In this document: positions 44,180 through 54,947 of the stretch, piece after piece | Layout: every line of letters begins with the position of its first letter | How positions within the stretch are numbered: position 1 is the first letter of the stretch | Source of the DNA: Scolanthus callimorphus | Lineage: Eukaryota > Cnidaria > Anthozoa > Actiniaria > Edwardsiidae | Assembly (NCBI GenBank): GCA_033964015.1 | Contig: CM066923.1 | Location: forward strand, 22,573,086 to 22,637,085 | Length of the DNA: 64,000 bases | Reading direction: 5' to 3' | Translations under genes and position numbers: made by a program | The notes under the pieces: model-generated | Told to the model about the DNA's origin: nothing | The model's database searches: none | What the model saw: the letters and a program-made list of their open reading frames with translations, nothing else

Positions 44180-44861
44180 TACTGCATTTTGTGAGCTGTA
44201 CGGATAGGATATATCCTGCGGTAGATGGTGTTTTTATCGTGGAAAATCACTGCTCGCGGTCGCTATAACCTGCTCGCAGCCGTTTTTAGTATTTTTTAAT
44301 CGCGAACCCCAAAGTTTGTAGTCCTGGCCGTCCACGTGTCCTACGCGTGTCCAAGATGGCGGCCATGACTACGAGCTCTGGGGTTCATATCAAGTCGAAA
44401 ATTTCGCGAAAAACTTTCGAATTGCCGACGTTGCAAAACTTCATTATTAGTAAATTCCCCCTACAAAGCCTTAGCTTATTTGGAAGGCCTGTAAGTAGTT
44501 TTCCTCATATCTTTTCTCGTACTTTCAGGTACTCAAGAAAAACTGTTCTCTTGGTCGCCATTTTGTTTTTGTTCCCGGCCGAGGGGTTTGAAACGAGATT
44601 TGAACACCACAGGCAGTCACGCATAGATTGTATAACTAGAGAGATTAATAAGTGCGTTTCCCTGAACTGTTAACAATTGTGATGCCTATTAGACTGAGAT
44701 CATTAGAATGCAACTGCTTTTGAGCTATTTCATTCATGGCGCATGTATTTTTCGAGGAATATTTTGGTCCTGGCTCAGACAGACTCTTGATGCCTCTCTG
44801 TCAATTGTATTTAAAGTCTGATCATAGAAAACTGACATTTGGCACAAATCCGAGCTGGGAT
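44180..44861. other. Intergenic, between genes 3 and 4, left part
   Basis: It carries the repeat shared with the window start (about 44380-44640). No gene is supported. Confidence 0.5.
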
Positions 44862-45092
44862 TGGGCAATTCCAGAAAATATATGTTCCCCGGGGACGGGC
44901 GGCATTTGAAAATTCTGAATGGGAGGGGGGTTTTCAAGCTCGGAATTCTGCCTGCAAACCTCTCAGGAATTCTATATGCATGGGGGGGGGGGGGGGGGGG
45001 GTAAGCCATTTTTGGAAATTCTGGATGCATGGGGGCGAAAAAAACTAGTGCCGCCCGTGGTGGGGGTACATATATTTTCTGAAATTTGCCCA
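44862..45092. mobile_element. MITE with TGGGCAAATTTCAGAAAATA ends
   Basis: Ends TGGGCAATTCCAGAAAATAT and the near complement are inverted, with GACGGGCGGCA / TGCCGCCCG subterminal blocks. A run of 17 or more G lies at its centre. No coding capacity. Confidence 0.6.
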
Positions 45093-45109
45093 TTTGAGTT
45101 GACTTTCAG

Positions 45110-45300
45110 ACCGAAAACAGGTCACCAAGCGAAGCAACTGGGATTTGTGTTGACTCAGACCCAAATCAGGCCACCCGGCGTCGAAACTAGGATCTGTGTT
45201 GTCGTTGAGACCAAAATCAGGCCACCCAGCGAAGCAACTGGCATTGTGTTAACTTTCAAACCCAAATCAGGCAACCCAGCGAAGAAAACTTGAATTTCTG
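45110..45300 (+). repeat. Short tandem repeat, about 50-bp unit, four copies
   Basis: AGGCCACCCAGCGAAGCAACTG-like blocks recur near 45122, 45172, 45222 and 45272 with substitutions. No gene is supported. Confidence 0.6.
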
Positions 45301-45670
45301 CTCTCTGTGTTCTTCTGATATTCGGTCGAAGACGCACCCGAAAGCTTGGATGGATTTCACGCTTAGAGAGAAATAAAACGTTGTTTTCTTAGCCAAAAAT
45401 GTACTGCAGAGTGATTTGATGTTGTGATCAATGTCCCATACCTTTCGTATAGTCTTTTGTCCAAGCACAAGTCAAAAAATCCACGCACAAGAACTGTGCA
45501 GAACTATTTACTTACCATGCGCTCAGTGACTCGTCAACAGTTCACCTCGAGGTCGTATAAAAACAGCCTTCCCGTGAAAGAGCATGTCTCTGCACGAAAA
45601 CGAGGCATGTTTCTGAGCCCGCGATCTCTATGACATGCGCAAGCGGTCGTCCCAAAACGATCTAGGGGTC

Positions 45671-45898
45671 AACCTCGTCCCCAGGGTCTTCTCGGTCGTT
45701 TTCAAAATGGCGGTTAGCTCGGGAGAAGACTCTGGGGGAGGCTGAGTCACATGACCATCTCGAAACAAAGGACAAACCTCGTTCCTATGTTTTCAAACAC
45801 TGGTCATGCGTGGTCATCTGACTCAGCCTCCCCCAGGGTCTTCTCTGGAGTCAACCGCCATTTTGAAAAACGACCGAGAAGACCCTGGGGACGAGGTT
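45671..45898. mobile_element. Mutator-like foldback element with 10-bp duplication
   Basis: Its ends are AACCTCGTCCCCAGGGTC and complement, with arms of more than 40 bp reaching AAAATGGCGGTT / AACCGCCATTTT. TCTAGGGGTC directly precedes it and recurs one base after it. Long arms and a 9-10 bp duplication are typical of Mutator-like MITEs. Confidence 0.6.
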
Positions 45899-45954
45899 GT
45901 CTAGGGGTCTGGGAACGTCATTGGCGCTAAAATATTACGTCACTTCTCTAGCAT

Positions 45955-46690
45955 GAAAACGAGGCCATTCCTCAAAGTCTCAAAGTCCCGAGGATAAAAT
46001 GGCATAGCAATCCAGCCGAAATCTCCCCGAGGTGGCGTTTCCTCCTTCGTCGGAAACACAAAAACGACCGACAGCACTAGCTATCTTGATATTTTCGGGT
46101 TTTTCGCGATTAAAAAAACGTGCTTCCGTCGACATTTTGTATTTTGATCGCGCAATTCTCGTACCCCAGAGAGCTCCGACCGCTCTCCTTGCGAGGGTAG
46201 CTTGCGCATGTCCTGAAACGTTAAAAATCAGCGAAGGCCCTCAAATGGCCGCCACCAGAGCCTCCCCCGCAAGGTGACGAGCTGTGCGCGCTCCAAATCC
46301 AAAATGGCGGCGACGCAGCCGACGATCGACAGCTCCCGGGTTTTATGCCATAAAATCCGGGTGTCAGGTTGCTATTTTTTCCTTTTTTGGGGCTAATTCC
46401 TATTTTCTCCAATTTTAGGCCAAAACCTCTTATTTTCCTATCCTATCCAGTAATCCTAGGAGCCTTAAATTTCAAAATTTGTTGCACGCACGCGCGTGCA
46501 ACATTTGGCGGGAAAAACATCAGCAAATCACAACGTTTCTCCGACAGCAGACACTAGGGGCAACTGTCCCCTCTACCCCCCACGCTATAGCTACTGCACT
46601 AGAGTCGGCATAGCTAGACAACGCAGCGCGGTTTAGTAGATTTTTGAAGTTTGTCTGAGAGAGTTTCTTAAATAGAGGACCCTTTGAAAA
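45955..46690 (+). repeat. Upstream module of the duplication unit, gene 4
   Basis: It is closest to 15826-16450 upstream of gene 2. No coding region is supported. Confidence 0.65.
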
Positions 46691-46730
46691 CGCGCGCAGG
46701 GCCCAGCGAAGAAACAACTTTGTTGTTTTA

Positions 46731-47078
46731 GACCCCGTCCGCGCTACACCGTTTTCAAACGAAAACGGATACTTTTTGCTCCGTTTTCAAAAAGATCTGC
46801 GTCCACACTTATTGTTTTCGTATTGTTTTCGCCGTTTTCGGTGATTGTTTTTGGCGTTGTAGTGTGGACGATAGCCGTATCCGGAGCAAAAAGGATACGG
46901 ATACGGATAACGGATACTTTTTGCTCCGAGTACGGCTATCGTCCACACTACAACGCCGAAAACGATCACCAAAACCGCGAAAACAATACGAAAACGATAA
47001 GTGTGGACGCAGATCTTTTTGAAAACGGAGCAAAAAGTATCCGTTTTCGTTTGAAAACGGTGTAGTGTGGACGGGGTC
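46731..47078. mobile_element. Head-to-head Harbinger-type MITE dimer
   Basis: It starts GACCCCGTCC and ends GGACGGGGTC with TTA on both sides (46728-46730, 47079-47081). The empty site TTGTTTTATTATTAAGG is preserved upstream of gene 1 (about 1160), so the TTA duplication is proven by comparison. At 348 bp it is nearly twice the 195-bp monomer at 2205, with two inverted halves meeting near 46900. Confidence 0.8.
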
Positions 47079-47621
47079 TTATTATTAAGGCTATGGCCAA
47101 ATGAGCCGTTCATAATGCAAATGAGCTTCGACAGAAGAGTACACACATCTGATTTGCTTTTTCAAATTGAGGAATAAAGCTACTCTTGGTGCCCTTTGTA
47201 AAGCGGCAAAATGTCCGTTGCGTTTCGCAACTATAACAACTAAAGCTCACGCGAATAACGTTTCTGGTTTTATTTTTCAAAATGAGGGGATTAATTTAGT
47301 AATTTACCTTGACCCTAAGGTAAAGCTTGCTAAATTTTCTGAACCAGAAAAACACAGACAAAAGAGCGAACTTATCAAAACGCAATAAACAAAGAGAAAA
47401 GAGAAAAGAAAGTCTTCCAAAGAAAAGGAGCAATTCGATTGGTTGAAATGATTCTTAAGGTCTCAACAGGGTTTCCTAAACGTGAAATTTCGCGCCCGAT
47501 TAAAAGATACGTGGATGTATGAGTTTTGAAGTGAAAAACCTTCTAAACATAACGAAGGAAATCATTTTGGAAAACGTTTCCCTTGTGCAATACTTTTTGT
47601 TCTGAAAATAAAAGATTTCAG

Positions 47622-47661
47622 TTCTATATAAGCTGTGCGATAATACTTCTGACTCTTAAAC
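47622..47661 (+). promoter_or_regulatory. Core promoter of collagen-like gene 4 (TATA box)
   Basis: TATATAAG at 47625-47632, 37 bp before the ATG. It is preserved even though the gene is split downstream. Confidence 0.5.
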
Positions 47662-47816
47662 ATGGTTGCCTGTCACACCTACAAATTCTGGTGGTTTGCC
47701 GTTCTGTTCTCGGTTGTTGTAGCTGTGCACTCGAATGCGAATCAGACCTCTGCCAAGAAAACCACGAAAAAAGCTCTCAAAGAACTCAAGGCACAACTGC
47801 AACAGCTACAACTTGA
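47662..47816 (+). CDS. Short-chain collagen C4-like gene 4, exon 1 (truncated or split gene)
   Basis: The exon encodes MVACHTYKFWWFAVLFSVVV..., a signal peptide and coiled-coil start as in genes 2 and 3, with an intact frame and GTAAGT donor in phase 2. Its intron 1 has been expanded to 7 kb by the insertion at 48247-54244. Exon 2 follows at 54883-54947. Exons 3 and 4 do not appear in the remaining 9 kb, where satellite and a LINE occupy the place of intron 2. The gene is either a 5' remnant or continues beyond the window. I favour a non-functional or rearranged copy. Confidence 0.7.
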
Positions 47817-48251
47817 GTAAGTTATTTGGTAGCGGTAGGCGGTTTCGATTTTTGGTTGTTCAACTCTTTTGGTAAAGGTGGGCGAAAACAAAATTTATAA
47901 TTGCATTGAATTTGTCAGAATTTGAACCTCAAATGTCCTTACTGAACGCCAGTAATTAGCTTCTATGACGCATATAAGAGCTGCACAACAAAGGAGAAAC
48001 AGTGATCCATACCTAAATTCATACTGAAATCCGTTCTGTTTGATGAAAACCTGAAAACGAGCGAGGAAACAGTTAGAAAAGCTGAGCCACTCTACAAAAG
48101 AAAATGTAAAATAAAAATAGTTTAAGACGTGATCTATGTCAGATTGATTTTTGAATTTTAATTGAATCTTTTTTATACCAAACAAAACATTGTAACAAAC
48201 GAGTTTCGTATAAAAAAGTTAAAACTGTAAATAACTCATCATCTGCACTAT

Positions 48252-48323
48252 GCTCAGGGGACCCACTGGTGCGTATATAGAGGGATCACTCATTAGCATA
48301 CCATGTCATAATTGCCATGTCGC
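48252..48323 (+). repeat. A1, 5' split direct repeat
   Basis: It begins GCTCAGGGGACCCACTGG and ends at ATGTCGC; identical to A2 at 53490-53561. It includes TATATAGAGG, a possible promoter element. Confidence 0.75.
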
Positions 48324-48903
48324 TCTCGTGACTGTACGTCCTGGTTCCTTATCCTACATCAACCAAGAAATAAAGCCCCGTCTGCCTCGTTTCCTGCTCG
48401 TTTCTTTCGGTTTCTACACCCTCCTCCGCCAAGTCAGTACGATGGTCCGATTGTTTACTCAGTCCTGTTGGTTTTGGAAATTTTCGAGACTTTCTTGTTC
48501 CGGTCTTCCACCGTCCGCGTGAAACCGTGCTGGCTCTGAGTTCTGTTTCTTCACTTTCTCGTCGTTCCCTCATTCTCGTTCAAGTGTTTCTTCGTAATAC
48601 AACTCCAGTTGCATTGTCGTAAGTATGTTTCTTATCTGGGCTCCCATTTTCGTTAGTTATCCCAGTCATTCGTTTTATTTCAGCTTTTTTTTTTGTGTGT
48701 GTGTGTGTGTATACATCTATCGCAAGTCTATTGGAATCTTCTACGGTTTCATATATACCTTCCCCAGTTTTGTTGGCATGCTACCATTACCATGTGCTGG
48801 TTAGGAAAAGTACGGTACCAGCTTTAGTCTGTCATGAGCATCAATTGGCCTAGCATTTCTCATGATTTTACTGAGTTCACTTGTGTTGTTCGCATGCCAT
48901 ACT

Positions 48904-50795
48904 AGACTAGACGAACTTTCGGAAAATCGTACTTCATGAGGCATTTTTTAGTAAAAGCTGGCAACAAGTGCCATCTTATGCGAAATTTTACGCTGAATCC
49001 GAATTTTTTTGTTGCCAACGCAGATTTTGCATTTTAAGAGTGAAATGAGGTCATGATTGACAGCTGTCACACAAACCTCTACAATGAATTTTTCGCCGAT
49101 TTTTCTTTTCAAATTTTAACGGCCAGTGAAATTCAAATGTATAAGTGGCAATGTGATATTAAAAAAAATGTATCTATATTTAACAATTAGACCTCAAGGC
49201 CGAATGTGCTATGATGAATAGACCATGAGGCCGAAGGCCGAATGGTCTATTGATATCATAGCCCATGAGGATGAGAGGTCTAATTGTTTTAGTATAAACC
49301 AACTAGTTGGGCGGTTTTGGCATTGAATGCCATTATTTTATGTTGAAAAAATCAAGTTTTCTTGCAAAGAAAGGTGGTGGTTTTGCCAGGCACGGTCTAT
49401 CACTAATAGACCATTAGTAGCTCAGCCAATCAGAATGCAGGATTTGTAATAGACCATTAGTTGGTTTATACTAATATGGGATAGGTCGATTGATGGGCGT
49501 AGAACGTCATCCAAAATGGCGGATCCAAGATGGCCGCCGTGCCGCCATTTTGGATATCTGTTGATTGTTTGAGGCCATCACGTTCAAAGGCTAAACTTAA
49601 AAAAAATAAAAGACAAAACTTAAACGATTCTGCAATACATAAAAAGTAGCAACTGACGATTATGGTGGAAAGAGAATAATATATAGGCAAATATATGATT
49701 GTTGTTAGTGAATTTAGGTAGGAAGCGCAATCCACAAAATTATAGCAAGTTAGTCGTCCCTACTGTAAAAGTTCTCACTATGACTATTGATTCCAAAGCC
49801 TATCACTGAGTCAACTACATCTACGACTATTGTTCTAAATGCATGCAGAATATTCCTCTTACACACACAGGAATAATAATGATTAGAAAAAGCAGGGATA
49901 AAGGTGAAAATCATTCTATGGCAATTTAGGCGTTGCTCCAGCCTTTTCCGAATTTTTTTTATAGCCTGGTGGTAGCAACTTTGAACTTATAAGCAAAAGT
50001 AGCGAATGTAAGACTTTAATTTGTCCTCGGAGTAGCTTTCCTCTCTATGCTTGAAAGCCCTTTCCTATTCCAACCCCTTTCTTGTCTGGGGTTTCCTTTT
50101 GAGGTTTTCTGCTGGTCCTGAGGTTTCCGCTATTTTTCGATTATGCCACGGGGGCAGCAGATTGCATGATCGTTTTGAACGAGCTTTTGATATAAGGACT
50201 TCAAAGGCACAGTTTTGTTGCCGGGACTGAGGATGATCATCGAAAAATGGTGATATCGTTTAGATCGTAAAATCAAGCGGCGGTGAATCTGATTCACTTT
50301 TTCATATTGATTTGCCTTTTATATATTTAATATGGCTTCATTCGACCAGCAGCACTGCATTTCATACTGTGATACCTTGAATTCATTGTCAGGTATTTAT
50401 TTCTATGTCTTTTTTGACTACCAGACTGATAGTTTCTAAAAATCAAATTTTGACGATATGGCGGCCATCTTGGATCCGCCATTTTGAATATCACAGCAGC
50501 GCCATATCCGAATAATACGACAATTTTTCGTATAGAACATTCTAAACTATCCTGTTCAAGTTAAATATTCGTTCGAATTTGAAATATAGCGACAAAACTA
50601 TTTTAAGGGGTTCGCGAACAGCTGTCAATCATGATGACGTCATTTTCACCCATTAAAATGCAAAATCAGGGATGGCAACAAGAAAATTCGGATTCAGCGT
50701 GAAAAATTACATAAGAAACCTCTTGTTGCCAGCTTTTACTTAAAAATGCCTCATGCGCCTTAAATATTGCAATTTTCTGATATTTCGTCTAGTCT
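48904..50795. mobile_element. 1.9-kb inverted-repeat element inserted in the minisatellite
   Basis: The ends AGACTAGACGAA and TTCGTCTAGTCT are inverted, and arms of about 120 bp share ATGAGGCATTTTT, GTAAAAGCTGGCAACAAG and GCTGAATCCGAATTTT blocks. No transposase frame is visible. Smaller hairpins lie inside. Confidence 0.7.
49181..49474. repeat. Nested hairpins within the 1.9-kb element
   Basis: One stem pairs CAATTAGACCTC (about 49183) with GAGGTCTAATTG (about 49286). Another pairs TTAGTATAAACCAACTA (49289) with TAGTTGGTTTATACTAA ending at 49474. The second is probably a separate short MITE. Confidence 0.6.
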
Positions 50796-52459
50796 ATACC
50801 ATGTGCTGGTTAGGAAAATTACGGTACCAGCTTTAGTCTGTCATGAGCATTTGGCCTAGCATTTCTCATGATTTTATTGAGTTCACTTGTGTTGTTTGCA
50901 AGCTACATTATTCTGCTGGTTAAAAAAAATATAGTACCAGCTTTAGTCTGTCATGAGCATTTGGCCTAGTATTTCTCATGATTTTATTGAGTTCACTTGT
51001 GTTGTTCGCATGCTACATACCATGTGCTGGTTAGAAAAAATATAGTACCAGCTTTAGTCTGTCATGAGCATATGGCCTAGCATTTCTCATGATTTTACTG
51101 AGTTCACTTGTGTTGTTCGCATGCTACCATGTGCTGGTTAGGAAAATTACGGTACCAGCTTTAGTCTGTCATGAGCATTTGGCCTAGCATTTCTCATGAT
51201 TTTATTGAGTTCACTTGTGTTGTTTGCATGCTACATTATTGTGCTGGTTAGAAAAAATATAGTACCAGCTTTAGTCTGTCATGAGCATTTGGCCTAGCAT
51301 TTCTCATGATTTTATTGAGTTCACTTGTGTTGTTCGCATGCTACATACCATGTGCTGGTTAGGAAAAATATAGTACCAGCTTTAGTCTGTCATGAGCATT
51401 TGGCCTAGCATTTCTCATGATTTTACTGAGTTCACTTGTGTTGTTCGCATGCTACCATGTGCTGGTTAGGAAAATTACGGTACCAGCTTTAGTCTGTCAT
51501 GAGCATTTGGCCTAGCATTTCTCATGATTTTATTGAGTTCACTTGTGTTGTTTGCATGCTACATTATTGTGCTGGTTAGAAAAAATATAGTACCAGCTTT
51601 AGTCTGTCATGAGCATTTGGCCTAGCATTTCTCATGATTTTACTGAGTTCACTTGTGTTGTTCGCATGCTATACCATGTGCTGGTTAGGAAAATTACGGT
51701 ACCAGCTTTAGTCTGTCATGAGCATTTGGCCTAGCATTTCTCATGATTTTATTGAGTTCACTTGTGTTGTTTGCATGCTACATTATTGTGCTGGTTAGAA
51801 AAAATATAGTACCAGCTTTAGTCTGTCATGAGCATTTGGCCTAGCATTTCTCATGATTTTACTGAGTTCACTTGTGTTGTTCGCATGCTACCATGTGCTG
51901 GTTAGGAAAATTACGGTACCAGCTTTAGTCTGTCATGAGCATTTGGCCTAGCATTCCTCGTGATTTTATTGAGTTCACTTGTGTTGTTTGCATGCTATAT
52001 TATTGAGCTGGTTAGGAAAATTACGGTACCAGCTCTGTCATGAGCATTTGGCCTAGCATTTCTCATGATTTTACTGAGTTCACTTGTGTTATTTGCATGC
52101 TACATTGTACCAGCTTTAGTCTGTCATGAGCATTTGGCCTAGCATTTCTCATGATTTTATTTAGTTCACTTGTGTTGTTTGCATGCTGCCATGTGCTGGT
52201 TAGGAAAATTACGGTACCAGCTTTAGTTTCATGAGCAATTGGCCTAGCATTTGTCATGATTTTATTTAGTTCACTTGTGTTATTTGCATGCTACCATGTG
52301 CTAGTTAACACAATATACAGTACCAGCTTTAGTCTGTCATGAGCATTTGGCCTAGCATTTCTCATGATTTTATTGAGTTCACTTTATGTGTTATTTGCTT
52401 GCTGTACATTTATGCTGGCTTTAAATATTATAGTGCCAGTTTTTTGCCTAGTATTTCTC

Positions 52460-52768
52460 ATAGGGCCATTCCTTTTTTTTAGCCGCACCCCCCCTACAGA
52501 AGACGTTTTCCTAGGGGGTATATCAAAATGGCCATTTCCGAGGGGTCAAACCGAAAGAAAGGCTCTTCCGTGGGTTTTTCCGAGGGGTTACAATAAGAAA
52601 AAGCCTCTTCCGTGGGTATTTCCGAGGGGGTGCAATAAAAAATAGCCTCTTCCGTGGTCTTTTTCCGAGGGGGTGCAATCCGAAACAGGCCCTTTTTCCG
52701 AGGGGGTTACTAAAGAAAATGAGCTCTTCCGTAGGGGGGGTTCGGCTTAAAAATGGAATGGCCCATAA
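52460..52768. mobile_element. MITE with GGGCCATTCC ends and internal tandem repeats
   Basis: Inverted ends GGGCCATTCC and GGAATGGCCC are flanked by ATA. The interior is a run of TTCCGAGGGG-containing repeats. It disrupts the distal part of the minisatellite. Confidence 0.6.
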
Positions 52769-53432
52769 CTTTAGTTGATTTGCGCTATGTGCATGCTACA
52801 TGTGCTGGTTTAAGGAGATTTCAGTACCAGCTTTTCTCTGTCGTGTGCATTGGCCTAGTATTTCTTATGACTGGTTAGGAAATTACCTTACCAGCTAGTG
52901 TCTGTGATACCGACTTTATATGTGGGCGTATTGGCATGGCTGCGTAGAGTGCTATGTTAAAGTAGGTCTCCTCCTTTTCCCTTCTTCACCCTCAAGGTTT
53001 GACTGTATCTTACGTAGACGGAGACAAAGCGTTCTTCTGCCGGCCTTAGGGCCCGCACGTAAGTCGGTCAACCCTTGAGCCCCATCTGGGTTTATACTAC
53101 AGTTTAGCCTACATCCGTATTGTCACCTTTAACTATCCCCTGGTAAGCCTGGCTCGAGGGTTGGCCGCCTTATGTTTTCCTGGTGGTTTTTTCTTTCTGG
53201 TATCGGCAGGCAGCCAATGCCAATATTCTAAACACACATAAAATAATGCACATATTTTCATACATTCTAAATAGGGGCGCTGCTTTTCGGAGGTCTTTGA
53301 GTTTTGGGTTGTCGCATCGCCTCGGTCTGTGTATGGTCGCACCACAGGGGTTTGGGTTTCGGATGAGTGTTGGGGTTTATGCGCAGCGCCCTCGGTATGC
53401 TTTGGAGTGTACTCAACCGCTGAGCACGGAGT
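52769..53432. other. Right internal part of the split-repeat element
   Basis: After a degenerate minisatellite remnant (to about 52910) there is unique sequence. A 134-codon minus-strand open frame crosses 53133-53537 but has no recognizable motif and overlaps the repeats. No gene is supported. Confidence 0.5.
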
Positions 53433-53561
53433 CAGGTCTTCCCATCCCTCAGTAGGAGCACAGTGGGTCCGTTGAGCATAGATTACTATGCTCAGGGGAC
53501 CCACTGGTGCGTATATAGAGGGATCACTCATTAGCATACCATGTCATAATTGCCATGTCGC
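53433..53561 (+). repeat. Internal B1-A2 junction
   Basis: B1 (53433-53484, ending GTTGAGCATAGATT) is joined through ACTAT to A2 (53490-53561, beginning GCTCAGGGGACC). The pair reproduces the right and left ends of the element joined head to tail. Confidence 0.75.
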
Positions 53562-54187
53562 GGAAGGGGCTGCCTCCTGTCTGTGTATGATACTTTATAT
53601 ATTGTTGTTGTACAGCATTCTCGTGTCCGGGGCTCCCCTGTTCATGTGGGAGGCCGAGGGACCCTGGGTTCGAGAATGGTGGTACAGTGTTTATCTTGCC
53701 CATGCTATAATGATGTCCTGTTTGCGCCTTGGAATATATCGCCTTTACAGTGTGTAGTATTGGCTATCTCATTATGACCTCGTTCTCTGGTATCATTTAG
53801 TCATATGGATCTGAGTAGTCTAGACCCACGGTCCTGGAAGCCTTCTGAATCTTTACTCAAGCCATTAGTAGTGTATAGCCTCTGCAAGTATTGACCTTAT
53901 GGGTTCGCTTATAAGATGGTCAGGTTTATAGTCATGAGTCATGACTCACTGTGCTTACCTGGCTACACTAGTTGGTTAGCTGCTCGCTGTCGTAAGGTTA
54001 TGTACACCTTTATGGAACAAGGAGTTTATGTGCTTAAAGAGTTGTATGCTCTTTGCTATGATATTTTAATTCCCTTGGTGTTTTGTCTCGGTATTAAGTT
54101 ATCTTACATATGTTTTAAGGTGTATGTAATTTCATCCCTCCCTATCCCATCCCCTATTTTTTCCGCTACGCATCTGAGCAGCTCCGC

Positions 54188-54239
54188 CAGGTCTTCCCAT
54201 CCCTCAGTAGGAGCACAGTGGGTCCGTTGAGCATAGATT
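54188..54239 (+). repeat. B2, 3' split direct repeat
   Basis: Identical to B1; followed by ACTAT and the host intron sequence TCGTCTACTATTCGCAGG that is also in genes 2 and 3. Confidence 0.75.
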
Positions 54240-54278
54240 ACTATTCGTCTACTATTCGCAGGTAAAGACCTGCTGTTG

Positions 54279-54837
54279 ACCAGGCGTAATGAATCGAATG
54301 TTCGGTAATCGAACTCAATCGAATTCCATGATCGTTCGATTGATAGTTTAAGATTTTCTCCCTAAAGGCACCTTGATTTTGACTCCTAATAGGTACCAAC
54401 AAGTCACTGAACACTTAGTGCAGAAACTACTAGAGGTTTTATGCTACAGTTCAAGACAATAAACCAAATGTTTCACACCAAACTATGCAGTGTGATTTAC
54501 TAGAACGGAACAATTGTGTTAAAAAAAGAGGGTCGATTTTAACCCCTATGGACGGACGACAAGCATTCCACCTCAAATGTTTGGGAGACCCCTCTTTCCC
54601 CTATAATTCCTGTTAACTAGACTTATTTTTCCTGTTACACATTATTTATAATTACCGAACAAAATCGAAGAATCTATGATCTGTTCGATTGGTTCTGTTC
54701 GATTTTGTTCGCAAATCGAACTCCCAGCAAAGCTCGAGTTCGATTGTGTTCGATTGCCGAACAAATCGAACGATTGGTTTCGATTGAGTTCGATTGATTT
54801 TTTGTTCGGATTTTTGTTCGATTGATTTACGCCGGGT
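54279..54837. mobile_element. TTCGATTG-rich inverted-repeat element, gene 4 copy
   Basis: Same intron position as in genes 2 and 3, now separated from exon 1 by the 6-kb insertion. It has slightly more divergence (ACCAGGCGTAA at the left end). Confidence 0.6.
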
Positions 54838-54882
54838 TTTGAGCAAACTCGTAATACTCAGATTTATGTCCTTTTCTTATAG

Positions 54883-54947
54883 CATGAACCACATGAAACT
54901 CTGGAAGCAGAACCAAGCCCTGGCCGGCATTCGACTTCTTTTGAAAG
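54883..54947 (+). CDS. Short-chain collagen C4-like gene 4, exon 2
   Basis: This 65-nt exon between TTATAG and GTTTGG encodes MNHMKLWKQNQALAGIRLLL. Phases are preserved. It is the last collagen-gene exon in the window. Confidence 0.75.

Larger units (their letters stand above)
48773..52459. repeat. Minisatellite of about 110-bp units
   Basis: Units read GTGCTGGTTAGGAAAATTAC, then TACCAGCTTTAGTCTGTCAT, then GGCCTAGCATTTCTCATG, then TTGTGTTGTTCGCATGCTAC. Starts at 51131, 51241, 51352, 51459 and 51569 give a 107-111 bp period. Units alternate in state (ATTACGG versus AATATAG), implying two- and three-unit higher-order blocks. About 15 units lie between 50796 and 52440. One unit at 48773-48900 is cut off from the rest by the element at 48904-50795. 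Confidence 0.9.
48247..54244 (+). mobile_element. Candidate non-autonomous tyrosine-recombinase retrotransposon with split direct repeats
   Basis: The insertion in gene 4 intron 1 is bounded by ACTAT at 48247-48251 and 54240-54244; genes 2 and 3 lack it at the matching site. A 72-bp repeat (A) occurs at the left end (48252-48323) and again at 53490-53561. A 52-bp repeat (B) occurs at 53433-53484 and at the right end (54188-54239). Both pairs are identical as read here. B1 and A2 are joined by the same ACTAT. The order A1...B1-ACTAT-A2...B2 is the split direct repeat layout of Ngaro/PAT-type elements, where B1-A2 reproduces the circle junction. No reverse transcriptase, RNase H or recombinase frame is visible, so the element would depend on helpers. 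The alternative, two adjacent insertions of one family, is less economical. Confidence 0.6.

Noticed and set aside
50796..52440. CRISPR-like array
   Set aside because: Units are contiguous with no unique spacers; it is a eukaryotic minisatellite.
53133..53537. 134-codon minus-strand frame
   Set aside because: It overlaps the B1-A2 repeats and shows no domain; not enough to call a gene.
48247..54244. LTR retrotransposon
   Set aside because: The repeats are split between ends and an internal junction, there is no TG...CA terminus, primer-binding site or gag-pol frame.
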